A stretch of 64,000 nucleotides of DNA from Membranipora membranacea (taxonomy: Eukaryota > Bryozoa > Gymnolaemata > Cheilostomatida > Membraniporidae), in contig OU612069.1 of the NCBI GenBank assembly GCA_914767715.1, positions 26,533,387 to 26,597,386 on the forward strand, in the 5' to 3' direction. Positions 1 through 12,238 of this stretch are shown piece after piece. A model generated the notes under the pieces. The model worked only from the letters and a program-made list of their open reading frames with translations, searched no databases and was not told where the DNA came from. Numbering within the stretch: position 1 is the stretch's first letter; every line of letters begins with the position of its first letter. Made by a program: the position numbers and the translations under genes.

Positions 1-301
1 TGAAGCCTCAGGTGTGCTCCGACCTGCCGGCAAACTGAGAGCACTTGGCGTCAAATATGGCGGCCGCGCCCTTAAGGCACCTGTATTTCTCAGTCTTCGG
101 ACAGAGACAACCTATTTTAACCCACAACCCACATAGGTGCAATACAAAGCTAAGCGATGTACGAGTAAGTTACTGCGAAAATATATTTTTGATACACTCA
201 AGAAAATAGGACAAAATATGAGCTCATCAATAGGAAGTAAATGTGATTGAAGAGGACCATAGTATCAACCGGCTATTCAAGTATAAGACATGATAACTCA
301 C

Positions 302-3300
302 TGTAAGGTCTTGCATTCGGTGAGTATTTCACTATTGAAGCGGCCACGGATCAGCTTGATGGCCACAGGGGTGGTGAGCCATTTGGCCTGGTGCACTGCG
401 CCTTCGCCGCCTTCGGCAATCTCCTCCCCCATTACGATATCCTCCAGATCTGAAATTTTTGAAATTTCCACACGCAATGAACAATCTCTGATATTACAGT
501 GGTTCTGGTAGTAAAACAGAAAATATGTATGATGTATAATACAATATCTGGATTTGAGATGGTGTGCTCCTCTGATGCGTATGCCTTCTGATGCGTATGC
601 TCCTCTGATGCGCTGCCAAAAATGTGTACAATACTTATATCTAGTTGAGTAGTTTCAGTGGGATGTGGTCGATACTCTAGACAAGTGGAATTGGTTCCTT
701 TGTCTTAACTTTGAAATACACAGCAATGTTGACCTGACAATGCGACACATATAATTAAGTAAGAGACATGCCACATGAACAGAATTCTGGTAGTCAACTG
801 TAAGACTTGTATGAGCTGAGACAGTGATCGGTCAATTCGGTTCAAATAAAGTACTCTCACCTTCGACGTCTTCCTCCTTTCTTTTAACAGAGCCTTCTGT
901 AATCAATGAAAAAATTAAGTTATTATGCTTTGAAAATGACTTATTCATGATCGGGATCTAAAAGATTGTATCAGTTGAGGAAACACCAAGAAATGATTCA
1001 CCAGTGCATACATATAGCACAACATCTTAGTATCATCTACTTGTGGAGATATGTTATCAGTACAAATCTTTGGGTTAGTACCTGCATATAGCTAAAAATC
1101 TGGCAGGTTTTACATTATGCAATCATTGACGTCCTGGTAACAACATTCAAAAACTCAGGCAAGCTGCTTGACAAAAGTTTACTAGGGTCAGCTTTATTAC
1201 GATTCTGAACGTGTGGACCAATCATAGATGAGTTTGGAGTCCAGCAACCGTACATGAATAGCTTTTTGCTTGCTCATGGTCAGATATGTACCCCTATATG
1301 TATAACAGCGCAAAAGACATGAATTAATTATGGAGACTTCAAAGCAAGCATTGATATAGCTCTCGAAAATACCCGGCTCCTACACTGGTGAGTGTAGTCT
1401 TCCTTCTCATACCTGCATCATTTTCCAAGACCAAATTAAACAAGACAGAGCCAAAGTTTTAACACCAGAATTTGATATCAAATCTTTTTGTCTTTTTTTC
1501 TCCCTTTCGATCCAGCGACTCACTACCGAACGACTCTCTACCGAACGAATCTTTGACTCACTGCCTCCCTGCATACATAAACTTTCATTAATCACACTGC
1601 CATAACTGTGTGGAGTGGATTGTGCAAACATTTACAGCCAAAACAACTAAAAACACTTAAAGAAACTACTTAGTTCCGCAGTAATGCATAAATGAGTAGT
1701 AAATAATGTGCGAGGCAGCATCAGCTTTGTGCATGACACTGTGTTGCTGACTCTTAGCTGACTAGCACCCCAGTTTAGGGGAGGTTCCATGACATTGCTG
1801 TAATAATAATAGAGCACAGGCTAAATATAACAGGTAACTGTTTGGTTCTGTGTGATCTTTTTCCCTATACATAAGGTGCAGTCGGCTATTAATCAATGAG
1901 AACTTGTTTGAAACCCTGGTTGCCCTTTAATCATCCGCAAGTCATGTATATCATCTCCACAAAAAGTATAGTAAGATGGTAGGAAATGGGGAATTATGGC
2001 GAAGGCTTTGTTAGTATTGAACCTAGTTAAAGTATGATTTCATGTTATTGCCATTCACACTAGTTCATTGTTACACATCAAGAGGTCATCTAGGGGCTGG
2101 TCCAAGTTTATTGCATGCCAAAAAATAATTTCGTACTGAAGCAGCAGCAGCACAAGCCCCATTGCTATAAAGATTAGAATTATCATTAATTGAAAATAGA
2201 GACAGAACAAAGACTCAAAAATAAACCATATACAGACAGCTAAAGTGAGACACTTAATTGTGGGTGGCGTTACGACATGGGATTGTGTAGTAGCAATGAA
2301 GCTATCATTGATGTGCAGTCTACAAACCATATTTTTGTTGATAACCATATCAATTTTTATCAGATTTTGAGTTTGAAAATTGATTTACGTTCAACAGCAT
2401 CCTGCTATCAATTTGGTATCGTTTTTCTCTACAAAAAAGTTTAAGGCGAAAATAATAACAAACTTTTCGCAGCAAGCTGTTTAATCTCGCTTAAAATCAA
2501 ATCAGATCTAAACTGATCAAGTTAAAAAACCTGGTATGTGGTCTGTAAGTTAATTGTAACACCAATGGGACTACACTGTTCAATATCGTAAAGTCTCGCA
2601 TAATTAATTGCCACAGTGCCTCAGCACTAATGTTCCATATGGTGTCCTGTCTAGGTTATTATTAAGTCTATGGGATAGAATCATCAATGTCAGCGATCAA
2701 CGCATTGTCACAGTCACAGTTAAGATCAAATCACTTGGGAGTGTGAAAATGAGAATTTACAGATTTCTCGTAGAAGAATCACTTTTGCTGTGATTGAATA
2801 GGATGGATGTAAAAATAAGCATTACAATTTAATTCCATAATGGCATCATGCCACTTACCTTTTTCGCTTTCTTGACTTTGTCTTTGTACCTTGAGAAAAT
2901 GCCCAATACACACTTGTAAACTTGTAAAACCAAAGCAACAGCATTTCAAAATACTTGGGAGCCAACTTGGAAGAGTGCTAAGGATTTGCATCAGGGGATG
3001 GAAAAGTGTAACCTTGAAATAAGTGTGGAAGTTTGAACAGAGCAATGGAAAAGCCCTTAAAAATACACACCTATTTGTGCTGCCAGTCAGCCATTTGGTT
3101 CTGAAATGAAATGAACCCTATTGCTATGGTAAACCTAAATCTACGTTCTCTGAGAGAGTTTAACACTAATATAAAAACATACCTTGTTTGTTGTCTTTAT
3201 TTTTCTCCCTTGCATCCTTTTGGGAATGAACTGCAGTCTATAAAATCAAAATGGAGAAATGATGATGTACCTTACAGCTTATGACAGGATTATTGGTGAA

Positions 3301-5500
3301 AGATAGTTAAAACATAGAACTCACCAACATTCTTAAGCTGTTTTGATGTGATAGTAATGTTGCAAGTAGACCCTGCTGACATCACTTCAAAAAGGCTTGA
3401 GACTCAATAATGCGAACAAGTTTATCTGGTTTAGCAACAAAATATTCACCACCTGAAACCATCTAATCTACATCTACTTCTACATGCTCAACTACTACTG
3501 CTAGTTAGCGCAAGAGATTTGTGTACATGCTGTACCATGTTAACGAGCACAGAAGAATAGTAGAGATACTTGATGCCAAAAAATACATACACACCACTAA
3601 TTGTCGGTAAAACTATATTATTCCTTGACCATCCTGTTGTTCACTAGTTGTTTTGCATGTAATATGAGCAAAACTAGCTCTCGAAATTGCGTTTCAATGT
3701 AGGTTCTAAGATGTGAATGATATTTTTCACCCTTGTGATATGATAGTGAGATGATAGATATAACATCAAAATGCTCTAGGCCTCATCATTATCAATGATA
3801 TTGCAGATGATAAAAAATCAAAATTGCACACTTTTGATTTTCAAAATGCATTTATTGCATGTTGAATGTTCCTGAGCAATTGTGAATTTGTCCAATGTCT
3901 ACGTATTATTTTTACAAAGTGGTGTGTACAGTATTAATAGACATCCTTTATCTAAGGCGTTATCCCAATACAACCCATGTCACTTCATATCTGTTACCAA
4001 GGAGTAACAGGTTACTCCTTGCAGTTACTTACAGGAACCACAGTATCGGAATTCACTCTGTTGCTACGAGGAATAACAGATAGATGGAAAATCCAATGCA
4101 AATCAACTGGTAGTTATAGTAGAGGCTGTTGAAAGCAATATTTATGCATGAGAAAAGTATCAAATGACAATATATTAGTTTGAGTAGGTTTTTCCTCGTG
4201 GTCTTCAGTTCGGTGTTATAAAGTGATCATCAAATTTCCGAATTTGTAATTGGTCCATCAATTCAAGCAGTATGTGATCGTCTTGGTCTGTTATTGAGTT
4301 GGATTTTGAAAAATGCATAAACATCAATGAATGAGACCTACTAGGTACGCGTGCAATGTTATAATTAAAAAACATAAAATTTTATCCAACTAGCTTCCAC
4401 TATATATGATAATTTTTTTAGATGAAAAATATTACCAACTAACCTCTTTGTGCTATCGCTATCACTCAAGATAACATCCGAACAGTCAATATCGCCATTT
4501 TCGTCTGAATTTAAAGTAGTAGTGAAGCTAAGACATAGCTCCATATACGAGAGCCAACAGTGACAAGAATTGCACTTATTGCAGTTATTATATATAAACA
4601 TTGATGAAAAAATTAGACAAGGTATTCAAAAATAGTAAGCTTATAACATCTAATAAAATAAATAGTCAATAAAATGTCGTTTTGATAACCAACTGATTAA
4701 AAATATAAAATTTGCTTACCTGATCTGAAATAAAGCTTCTGCTTCAATGCCGAATCTGGCAGTAGTTGTGGTCCAGATGGTCCCCCCAACAATCGACCAG
4801 AAACTGTGTTTGCCTTCTTACAACAGTCCACCATTAGCGCACCAAAGGTGCTGCTTCTTGGTGTAATCTATAAATGGGACAGAAAGAAGACAATTTTTTA
4901 GCACTTAGTCACAGCCGACCCTTTGTACATGACAAGATATTGGTAAACTACCATCTCATATAAGGGTGTGCCCAATAATGGCCATTGATTGCTTCACATG
5001 GCACACTGGCAAGATCTCCATCACAAACACCACTAATTCCATCAATAGGGAAATATGAACAACCACTTACTGTATGTACAGACAGCTCGTCTATCAGGAG
5101 CTTTGCCCCACACTTCAGCTGAAAGCTCACTGTAAAGCGGCTGATATCCTAAAACAAATTACAAAGACCAGAGATGACAAGCACAATAGTAACGAAATGA
5201 GGTAGATATGGAGAAGAATATTATATCAGATCATCTCCTGCAAGCTAAGAGCACTTGAAAAATTTGCCCTCAAGGTGGACATATTCTCAAAGTTCTCACT
5301 TTCAAATCACTTTGATAAAATTTTAGCTACTTCTTCTTTGTTGATTACACAGAAAAAGGATTTGACAATTTGACAAGCAGGAACCCGCCTTTGGATTTCT
5401 GGTTATGTAATAGCCAGTATTAGTTTTATCGACATTGGAAAGAAAACAAACTAACCACTTTCTTGGCCTTTGGTTCTTCCCTTGCATCTGCCAACATCAC
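302..5500 (-). CDS. Protein kinase gene, 5' portion (partial; leaves window at left)
   Basis: I built this from eight exons on the minus strand whose splice phases all agree: 5459-5500, 5071-5148, 4720-4867, 4444-4504, 3183-3237, 2859-2889, 861-896 and 302-449. The last exon holds the start of a kinase N-lobe: a glycine-rich loop (IAEGGEGAVHQA) followed by the VAIK motif with its ATP-binding lysine. The first loop glycine is alanine here; the other two are present. The preceding exons encode a globular stretch, then a charged, lysine/glutamate-rich linker. The rest of the kinase domain, including HRD and DFG, would lie to the left of the window. The true start codon was not found and more 5' exons may exist. 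The kinase assignment is firm, the subfamily is unknown, and the small linker exons are supported mainly by phase. Confidence 0.7.
540..600. repeat. Short tandem repeat around CTGATGCGTATGC
   Basis: About three imperfect copies of a 17-20 bp unit containing CTGATGCG lie in an intron of the kinase gene. No function is evident. Confidence 0.6.
1785..1965 (+). repeat. Dispersed repeat, copy 1
   Basis: This segment resembles the ones near 20.9-21.15 kb (same strand) and 27.06-27.31 kb (opposite strand). Shared blocks include a run near CCCTATRCAGAAGGTGCA, a block near CTGGTTGCCCTTTAA and one near ATAGAGCACAGGCTAAATA. It lies in an intron of the kinase gene. It is probably an old short mobile element; no coding capacity is visible. 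Confidence 0.6.
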
Positions 5501-6239
5501 CTAAAAATGACAGTCACACTGGTTCATATGACAATATCCTCAGCAAACGCATTTTCGTTCAGCATGATACAGTATTTTAATGGATAAGTTGTTTATTATT
5601 TCTACATTTCCGGTATGGCCGGTATCCTACGTTTAAAGCCTAACTACTCACATGGTTTTTGGGTAAACATGCACAAACCCCACACTTATAACCGTCTTGT
5701 GGTGCTTTGCATACGGTGCAACCGGTGCAACCTGTGCACCGGCCCCGCTCGCGATTCCATTGATCTTTCATCTGTCAAATATAAATTCAGACGCATGTAT
5801 GTAAACTATAAAGTAGGCTTACAAAACATAAAAGCATTGAAGCATGACGGATGTGACATTCTTTTACACATAGTAGTAATTGAAATGTGATTCCACCAAC
5901 CAAGGCTTACTGCTGAAACACGCCTTCATAGTTAGTGAATGTTATTCTTCGCATTAATCTAATTTAGTAATTATTTTTTTCGAGTGAGAACATTTGAAAC
6001 TTTGAAAAAGGTGGCTTGCAAATCTGGACTTGATTCTGGGAACTAGCGCTTGTCACTGGCTACGCTGTAACACAATGACTAGCTTACATGTGCGGTGGTA
6101 TTCCACCAGCTACTATACTCAAGCTCATATATAATTTACCTGCAAATTTACCTGCGATCTTCCTAGTCTCTAGCACCAGCTTAGATAGCTGTGACTTTAG
6201 TAACCGGATTCTCAAAATCAGTTTATCGTTCCGGGTCAA

Positions 6240-7037
6240 AATGTCAGTATTTCATGGGAACAGAACAGCTAATGCTAGGAGGTTTGAGGAGCAGGTGATC
6301 AATGGCAAGGAATTCCATTCCTTTGCAGTTCGCATAAAGAATGAGCGGCGATGGTGATCAGTGTTGGACTGGTGGATGAAGTATTGCTCAGGGTGTCTGC
6401 GCACAGATGTATGGGTGGCACGGCTGATGTATTTGCCGAGTACAGTAGGGTTGTATTGGTGGTACTTGCTGAAGATTTTCAAGCGTTGTTCTTGTCTACG
6501 CTGAGAGAGTTGATATATTCAGCTTGTGGAGGAGTCCTGTAGTGCTGGTAGAATGGTCAGTCCTCCAGATTCCGCATATCATTCTTGCAGCCTGTCTCTG
6601 CACAGCTTCAAGCTGGTTGGTGTTGGTGGTTGTGGCAGAGTCCCAGGTACAGGATGAATATTCTAGCACTGGGCGGACGTGATGTTGGTAAGCAGTTTGC
6701 TTCACATCTTGTTATTTGGTGAATACATTACGGCGAATGAAACCCAGTGTCGAGTCAGCCTTGGCTGTGATCTTGTTGAGGTGAGGGCGCCAAGTAAATT
6801 TCGGGTCCATTGTAATACCCAGGTACTTGATTGTGTCAGCACGTGGTATTTGTGTGCCATGAAGATGAAATGGCTGGTTGTCAGGTTGGCGTTTGCGGGA
6901 GAAAGTGATGTGCTGGCACTTACTCGGATGGAACTCCATGGCCCAGGTTGACTCCCAGGCTTCTAGTTGTCCGAGGTCTTGCTGGAGGATGTGGTGCTGG
7001 TCAGTTGTGCTGTAGACTATGGTGTCATCAGCGGTTG
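6240..7037 (-). mobile_element. 5'-truncated, dead LINE fragment (reverse transcriptase 3' part)
   Basis: The minus strand encodes the C-terminal half of a non-LTR reverse transcriptase. It starts at the catalytic ADDT motif, continues with the FHPSKCQ and YLGITMDPKFTWRPHL blocks typical of the CR1/Jockey-like group, and ends with the KEWNSLP block that closes such ORFs. A TAA stop near 6710 and a frameshift near 6485-6495 break the frame. Everything upstream of the ADD motif is missing, which fits 5' truncation during target-primed reverse transcription. It lies directly left of the MULE element. Confidence 0.85.
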
Positions 7038-7097
7038 ATCATACAGAAGGTATCCGGGCTATTACTACAATTTCTAGCCAATGTGCTCTGATGAATC

Positions 7098-7622
7098 CGC
7101 GACAACTTGGCCGAGCCAAACTTGGCCCGAGCCAAACTTTGCCCGAGCCAAACTTGGCCCGAGCCAAACTTGGCCCGATGCAATGAAACTTGGCCCCAAT
7201 TAGTAAAGCTTGGCCCCAATTAGTAAAACTTGGCCCCATGCAATGAAACTTGGCCCCAACTAGTAAAACTTGGCCCCAAGTACTGGAACTTGGCCGAAAT
7301 TAGTGATACTTGGCCCCAAACAAAAAACTTGGCCCCATGTACTGAAACTTGGTCTTATGTAATGAAACTTGGCCCCAATTACTATAACTTGGCCCCTATA
7401 TAAAACTAGGCTGCATATAATGAAACTTGTCTCCAATTAGTAAAACTTTGCCCCAATTGGTAAAAAAATGGCCCCAAATATGAAACTTGGCCCAATGCAA
7501 TGAAACTGGGCCCAAAATATAAAACTTGGCCCCATGTACTGAAAATTGGCCCAATCTAATGAAACCTTACCCCAATCAGTATAACTTGGCCCCAAATAAA
7601 AAACTTGGCCCCACATAGTAAA
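7098..7622 (-). repeat. Left minisatellite arm of the MULE element
   Basis: About 25 degenerate copies of a roughly 20-bp unit of the type AACTTGGCCCCAATTAGTAA. It is the reverse complement of the array at 9.80-11.30 kb. Short open frames through it are artefacts of the repeat. Confidence 0.9.
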
Positions 7623-8482
7623 ATTAGTAAAATATCAAAGTCAATTACCTTATCTGGTCGTTAAGACATATGCTATTATTTTTGTCATGCGTTTAGATTA
7701 TGAAATAAACGTGTGTGTACCTGCAAAATTTTTATTTAATACAATTAATTATCAGAAGCATCGATTTAAAAAAATGAAAGAGAATTATGCGTGTGTAGTA
7801 ATAGTTACCTTATTATTGAATATAAAACTACAGAAGAACACAAAAGCCACTGTATGTAGGCAAAAATGATAATCCGTTCTTGCAAAATTAAACATTGTTT
7901 CCATTATGGAGACATAATGAATGAATGAGATTGAATGTGTGATTAAAAATGAGATGTTTATAAAGTTTGATGGAAAATATAAAATAGAGTAGGCTGCTAG
8001 AGTATTTATGTAATATCTAAACCTGATCTAAAACCAATGGTTCTTTGAGTTTTATGCAACACAAAAATTTGGCTTTCAAGTGATAATACTTCGGTACTAC
8101 CATGTACTAAGATGAAAACTATTGAGAGACAAAATAAAATTTCTTCTGAGATTAGAAATGAGGTAACAATAAGACAATTTACAATGGTTCTTGCAAAATA
8201 TAAATGAAACAGTAGCTATGGGCAGTTAGATTGTTAGCTATTTATAAAACTTAGTTTCACAGTCTCCTAAGAGATAATTAATACATAGGTACCACCATGT
8301 AAAATGATGAGAAAAATATGAGATAAAATACAAATTTCTGGGATAAGAAATGAGATGGAAATCTGAGAATTTATAATGATGATGCAGCAAACTAAATGAA
8401 ACATAATTGGCAGTAAGATTCTAAGTCTATCAATGCCATGAACTATTTACAATGCATGTTTATGATATAATTGTAGGTTGAT

Positions 8483-9516
8483 CTACAGCTCCTGCTCAGA
8501 AGCTGTGAATTCTTCATTTACATCTTCAGAGCAGGAGTCGTCCTCAACGGCAGGCAGCATATGGTACGCCATATTTATTATTTGCCTGTAATAAATATTG
8601 TCTTCATCGAGTCGATCCCAGGCTTTTACCCAAAACCTGTTGAGTCTTTCATATTTTAATTTTTTATTTAGACTGCTAAAGCCTGCTGAAATCTCTTTCA
8701 GCTCCAGTTCTACGGAAGATGACTCCTTCCGTAACTCTTCAATCAACATAAATGTTGGGGGCTTATCGACTCTCACCTGGCGATTAAACTTGTTATGCCA
8801 GCCTGAAAACGGAAACAATATTATTCAATAGGCACACATAGCTCATGTTTTAAAGAAGCCTGAGATTATTATTTACTTTCAAGCTATAGTAACGCCTCCC
8901 AATATTTGGTATCATATTTGATGTCTTGGGCTAATCAAGAGCACTGGCTCTTGATTAACCAGATACCTCCAATAGGACTTGTGGCAACATTTTAGATAGC
9001 CTATGAATTCAGTTGTACCGATGAGCTTCATTCAAGTAAATCTTCATCGTCATGCTATTAGCAATTCTTCTACTACCTAAGCAATATGTCGTATACCAAA
9101 AGGCGCTACTATAGCTTTAACTTTATGATTTAAAGCATAGATTTTTGTAACACAGAAACAAAATGTTGGTTGTTGCTCATTGCATACTGAGTGATGAACC
9201 TTTCTGATCAAGTGAAGATTGCTTTACAAGGGTTCAAATATGAACAACCTTAAACGAATTGTGAAATTGAATGACAGTTACCTTCCAGAGAGTTATTTGT
9301 CCTTATCGCCTGTCGATACACACTCCAGAATTTTGGCTCAAATCTTCCATGTAATCTCAAAATACTCAAACAACTGCCTGAAGTGAGGCTCGTTGTTCTC
9401 CGCGACCACATAGCGATAAGCTTTCTGAATCAAGTGGACTGGTAGGTAGGAGAGCCCCCACAGAAACCCACAAACACGACGAGTGTTGTGGTGATGGCGA
9501 TAGCCTGAAGCGAGAC
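8483..9516 (-). pseudogene. MULE-type transposase, C-terminal part, frameshifted
   Basis: Two exons, 9282-9516 and 8483-8802, are joined by a phase-1 GT-AG intron. Exon 1 encodes the FLWGLSYLP ... YFEITW block, then PKFWSVYRQAIRTNNSLEG. Exon 2 begins WHNKFNRQV and ends in TAG. The order 'YFE-T-W ... RTNN-EGWHN-FN' is characteristic of MULE transposase C-termini (also found in FLYWCH-type host proteins). A one-base shift lies between YFEITW and GRFEPKFW near 9345, so the frame is broken unless this is a sequence error. The upstream catalytic DDE core is absent, and under 300 bp remain before the right arm. The copy is therefore unlikely to encode an active transposase. Confidence 0.75.
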
Positions 9517-9794
9517 CTGTAACATTAACCATGCACTATCAAGTTTTTGAGGTTGAGCTGATGTGAGAAGTTATGCTAGTATAAAGTTTTTCTTTTTTCG
9601 TGGTTACTAACCTTGTAGAGAAACTTGGCGATGACTTTTTGTGCTTTCTCAATTATGACTAAATAACTTCATAAGAAGTTAAAATTCGATATTTAATATA
9701 TCATTAATATATCGGTTTATTGCATATTTATAATCATAATATTATTATTAATCATAGTCATAGTTATTTATGCATAACGTTGACTTCTTACCAA

Positions 9795-11305
9795 GCCAAG
9801 TTTCAATATGGGGCCAAGTTTCATATTTGGGGCCAAGTTTCATATTTGGGGCCAAGTTTTACTATTTGGGGCCAAGTTTTATATTTGGGGCCAAGTTTTA
9901 CTACTTGGGGCCAAGTTTCATTGCATGGGGCCAAGTTTTACTAATTGGGGCCAAGTTTCAGTACTGAGGGCCAAGTTTTACTACTTGGGGCCAAGTTTAA
10001 GTATATGGGGCCAAGTTTCATATTTGGGGCCAGGTTTCATATTTGGGGCCAAGTTTTACTAATTGGGGCCAAATTTCAGTATTTGGTGCCAAGTTTTAGG
10101 AATTGAGGCAACTTTTCAGTACATGGGGCCAAGTTTTATATTTCGGGCCAAGCTTTACTAACCGGGGCCAAGCTTTACTAATTGGGGCCAAGTTTCATTC
10201 AATGGGACCAAGTTTTATATGAGGGGCCAAGTTTTACTAATTGGAGCCAAGTTTTATATTTGGTGCCAAGTTTTACTACTTGGGGCCAAGTTCCAGTACT
10301 TGGGCCAGGTTTTACTAAATGGGGCCAAGTTCCAGTACTTGGGGCCAGGTTTTACTATTTGGGGCCAAGTTTTATATTTGGTGCCAAGTTTTACTACTTG
10401 GGGCCAAGTTCCAGTACTTGGGGCCAGGTTTTACTAATTGGGGCCAAGTTCCAGTACTTGGGGCCAGGTTTTACTAATTGGGGCCAAGTTCCAGTACTTA
10501 AGGCCAAGTTTTACTAATTGGGGCCAAGTTTTATATTTGGTGCCAAGTTTTAGTAATTGAGGCAACTTTTCAGTACATGGGGCCAAGTTTTATATTTCGG
10601 GCCAAGCTTTACTAACCGGGGCCAAGCTTTACTAATTGGGGCCAAGTTTCATTCAATGGGACCAAGTTTTATATGAGGGGCCAAGTTTTACTAATTGGAG
10701 CCAAGTTTTATATTTGGTGCCAAGTTTTAGTAATTTGGGTGAAGTTTCATTGCATGGGGCCAAGTTTTCTATTCGGGCCAAGTCTTAGTTATTGGGGCCA
10801 AGTTTCATAACATGGGGCCAAGTTTTATATTTGGGGCCAAGTTTTACTAATTGGGGCCAAGTTTCAGTACATGGGGCCAAGTTTTATGTTTGGGGCCAAG
10901 TTTTACTAATTGGGACCAAGTTTCAGTACTAAGGGCCAATGTTTCTAATTGGGGCCAAGTTTCACTGCTTTGGGTCCAGGTTTCATTGCATCGGGCCAAG
11001 TTTTATATTTGGGGCCAAGTTTTACTAATTGGGGCCAAGCTTTACTAATTGGGGCCAGGTTTCATTGCATCGGGCCAAGTTTTATATTTGGGGCCAAGTT
11101 TTACTAATTGGGGCCAAGTTTCAGTACATGGGGCCAAGTTTTATATTGTGGGCCAAGCTTTACTAATTGGGGCCAGGTTTCATTGCATCGGGCCAAGTTA
11201 TATATTTGGGGCCAAGTTTGGCTCGGGCCAAGTTTGGCTCGGGCCAAGTTTGGCTCGGGCCAAGTTTGGCTGGGGCCAAGTTTGGCTCGGGCCAAGTTGT
11301 CGCCC
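9795..11305 (+). repeat. Right minisatellite arm of the MULE element
   Basis: About 70 copies of a roughly 20-bp unit, GGGGCCAAGTTTTACTAATT with variants ending TTTCAGTACAT, TTTATATTT or TTTCATTGCAT. Higher-order duplication is visible: the block 10080-10280 recurs almost unchanged at 10525-10730. The array ends in five GGCTCGGGCCAAGTTT units, mirroring the left end. Confidence 0.9.
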
Positions 11306-11317
11306 TTCCGCTCTGAT

Positions 11318-12070
11318 TGGTTGGGTCATAACCCTACTTACACATTGGCAATACAATCTAGCTCATTCTAAACTGACATAAACAAGGTTACTCGCCTGCT
11401 ACCTATGCCTACGGTACTTTTATCTAGCTAGAAATCATATCGTATCCTTTCCATTATTATTAACCAGCTCACTCTAAACAGACCTAAATCAAAGTTACAC
11501 ACAACTCTCACCTGGCCTTACTGACAGAAATACTCGGCTTATATCTGTCTGGTAGTTATTATTGACATCACAGCCTCTCTTCAGCATAAGGCTAAGTTAC
11601 ACAGCAGTGACTGAGTGAGTGAGTGTAACTCTACCTGTTGTTGTAGTAGGCTTTCTTATAAATATGAGACCTGGCTGGTCAAGCATTGACATACTTACAA
11701 CAATTCTGGTGTTTCAAATAGCAGCTGAAGAATCAATATTGTTTTAAAGCAATACACATATAACTTAGGCTAATTTATTGATCTGAAAATTGAAGAACTT
11801 TGACTGACTGCCTTGTTGTCTACTTTAATGTCTCTCACTCAGTTCATGCTTTGTCCTTGACCTTGAGAAAAGTAAAGCCTCGAAAAATGGAGAAAACCCA
11901 ATTATTTCGATATAGCACAATGGGGTTGCAGGAAACTCATCTACAACTGGACTTCCCAGCCAAAAATATTTGCTAACTCTGTGATTAACTTTTTTCTTCT
12001 GGAATTACCTGGTCAAAAATGGACAATAGTGCCTCAATGAACCAACAACTGGGAATCCCACGGTGTTATT
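11318..12070. other. No gene recognised
   Basis: AT-rich sequence right of the MULE element. No exon, repeat or RNA could be supported. Confidence 0.5.
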
Positions 12071-12075
12071 TATAC

Positions 12076-12178
12076 GATGGCGGGTATCGTGAGACGGTAT
12101 ATGCCATAAAAATATTTTTTTGGAATTTCCAGAAAATTTTTTTGTTAGTGGCATATCTCGTCAGACGATAGCCGCCAG
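12076..12178. repeat. Imperfect hairpin, about 30-bp arms
   Basis: TGGCGGGTATCGTGAGACGG near 12077 pairs imperfectly with TGGCGGCTATCGTCTGACGA read on the opposite strand near 12177. A third partial copy (GTGGCGGGCATCGTCAACC) follows at about 12220. It lies next to the breakpoint of the inverted duplication that starts near 12239. Confidence 0.55.
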
Positions 12179-12238
12179 ATGGATTTTGATAGTAAAAACC
12201 CAGGTTATATACATTATTGTGGCGGGCATCGTCAACCG

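Larger units (their letters stand above)
7093..11309. mobile_element. Foldback-type MULE DNA transposon with minisatellite arms
   Basis: The element ends in inverted sequences that share GCGACAACTTGGCC, followed inward by arrays of a roughly 20-bp unit (GGGGCCAAGTTTTACTAATT and variants). The left array (7.10-7.62 kb) is in reverse orientation and the right array (9.80-11.30 kb) in forward orientation. The outermost repeats carry a distinct GGCTCGGGCCAAGTTT variant on both sides. GCTCTGAT flanks the element at 7085-7092 and 11310-11317 (9 bp if one mismatch is allowed), which fits the 8-10 bp target duplications of Mutator-like elements. The centre holds a broken MULE-type transposase gene. 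Long repetitive inverted arms recall Foldback elements. Confidence 0.75.

Noticed and set aside
9720-11381. Several overlapping open frames of 65-111 codons rich in GAKF/GPSF repeats, and their mirror frames at 7028-7239
   Set aside because: They are translations of the roughly 20-bp minisatellite arms; the same sequence is open in more than one frame and shows no start or splice context.
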